This document shows positions 5,769 through 5,927 of a DNA stretch of 5,927 nucleotides, one piece after another. The notes beneath the pieces are model-generated. The model ran no database searches and had not been told where the DNA came from. It saw nothing but the letters and a program-made list of their open reading frames with translations. Origin of the DNA: JAXDLH01 sp034666705 (GTDB lineage: Bacteria; Chloroflexota; UBA6077; SHYK01). How positions within the stretch are numbered: the first letter of the stretch is position 1; each line of letters starts with the position of its first letter. The stretch spans positions 1-5,927 of the forward strand of contig JAXDLH010000071.1 in NCBI GenBank assembly GCA_034666705.1, given 5' to 3'. Both the position numbers and the translations under genes were made by a program.

Positions 5769-5912
5769 TTAGTAGCGGTCGCGGCCGTAGCCGCCCGACG
5801 ACTGGCCACGCTGCGTGGCGAAGCAATCGGAGCAGTACACGGGGCGGTCGCTGCGGGGCTGGAAGGGCACCAGCGCCTCTTTGCCGCAGCTCGAGCAGGT
5901 CGCGGAGAACAT
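5769..5912 (-). CDS. Small CxxC-x17-CxxC zinc-ribbon protein
   Basis: This 47-residue frame reads MFSATCSSCGKEALVPF and continues to a stop TAA at 5769-5771. Cys6 and Cys9 are followed by exactly 17 residues and then Cys27 and Cys30, the pattern of the CxxC-x17-CxxC (TIGR04272-like) zinc-binding family, found in small proteins of Chloroflexota, candidate phyla and others. The function of the family is not settled; nucleic-acid or protein contact through a zinc ribbon is the usual inference. The Gly/Ser/Arg/Tyr-rich tail (GQSSGGYGRDRY) resembles flexible tails of RNA-binding proteins. I placed the start at ATG 5910-5912 because AGGAG lies six bases upstream (5919-5923). The frame also stays open to the window edge, so a longer protein with its start outside is possible. 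It is shorter than the usual gene-calling cutoff and easily overlooked. Confidence 0.75.
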   Translation of the reverse strand: MFSATCSSCGKEALVPFQPRSDRPVYCSDCFATQRGQSSGGYGRDRY

Positions 5913-5918
5913 CTGGCG

Positions 5919-5923
5919 CTCCT
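5919..5923 (-). promoter_or_regulatory. Ribosome binding site selecting the zinc-ribbon start
   Basis: On the minus strand AGGAG sits six bases before ATG 5912. This near-ideal spacing supports a complete gene within the window, rather than a fragment of a longer one. Confidence 0.5.
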
Positions 5924-5927
5924 GGCG

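Overview
The window looks like a piece of a high-GC chromosome from a free-living bacterium. The coding is GC-rich, GTG is used as a start, and one transcript looks leaderless. The Thr/Pro-rich linker of the Tat protein, the CxxC-x17-CxxC zinc ribbon and the GC-rich intergenic palindrome are the kind of features I associate with Chloroflexota or Binatota-like soil lineages. That assignment is an impression only. There is no rRNA, tRNA, CRISPR array, transposase or phage gene.

Layout, left to right. (1) The 3' part of a two-domain VOC (glyoxalase/extradiol dioxygenase superfamily) protein, + strand, 1-1163, open at the left edge. (2) A perfect 25-bp inverted repeat at 1270-1324 that ends exactly where the next gene starts. 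(3) An XRE-type regulator fused to a periplasmic-binding-protein-like ligand domain, + strand, 1325-2470. (4) A 347-bp gap with a large GC-rich hairpin (2581-2642) and a good promoter (2702-2730). (5) A secreted seven-repeat beta-propeller protein, + strand, 2818-3879. (6) Convergent to it, a Tat-exported protein with a Thr/Pro linker and a GYWKNH-type domain, - strand, 4770-4060. (7) A 333-bp divergent intergenic region with an AT-rich patch and an 11-bp tandem repeat. (8) A single-domain response regulator, + strand, 5104-5499. (9) A perfect 27-bp-stem hairpin (5686-5743), probably a shared terminator. (10) A small zinc-ribbon protein, - strand, 5912-5769.

How the genes fit together: they do not form one obvious operon. 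The regulator probably controls itself through the dyad over its own start and perhaps controls neighbours. The two exported proteins are convergent and may both act at the cell surface, but nothing links them functionally. The strongest unusual signals are the operator-like dyad fused to the regulator's start codon, the loss of metal ligands in one VOC domain, the two-cysteine GYWKNH protein, and the small zinc-ribbon gene. I see no convincing evidence of a complete new multi-gene system.
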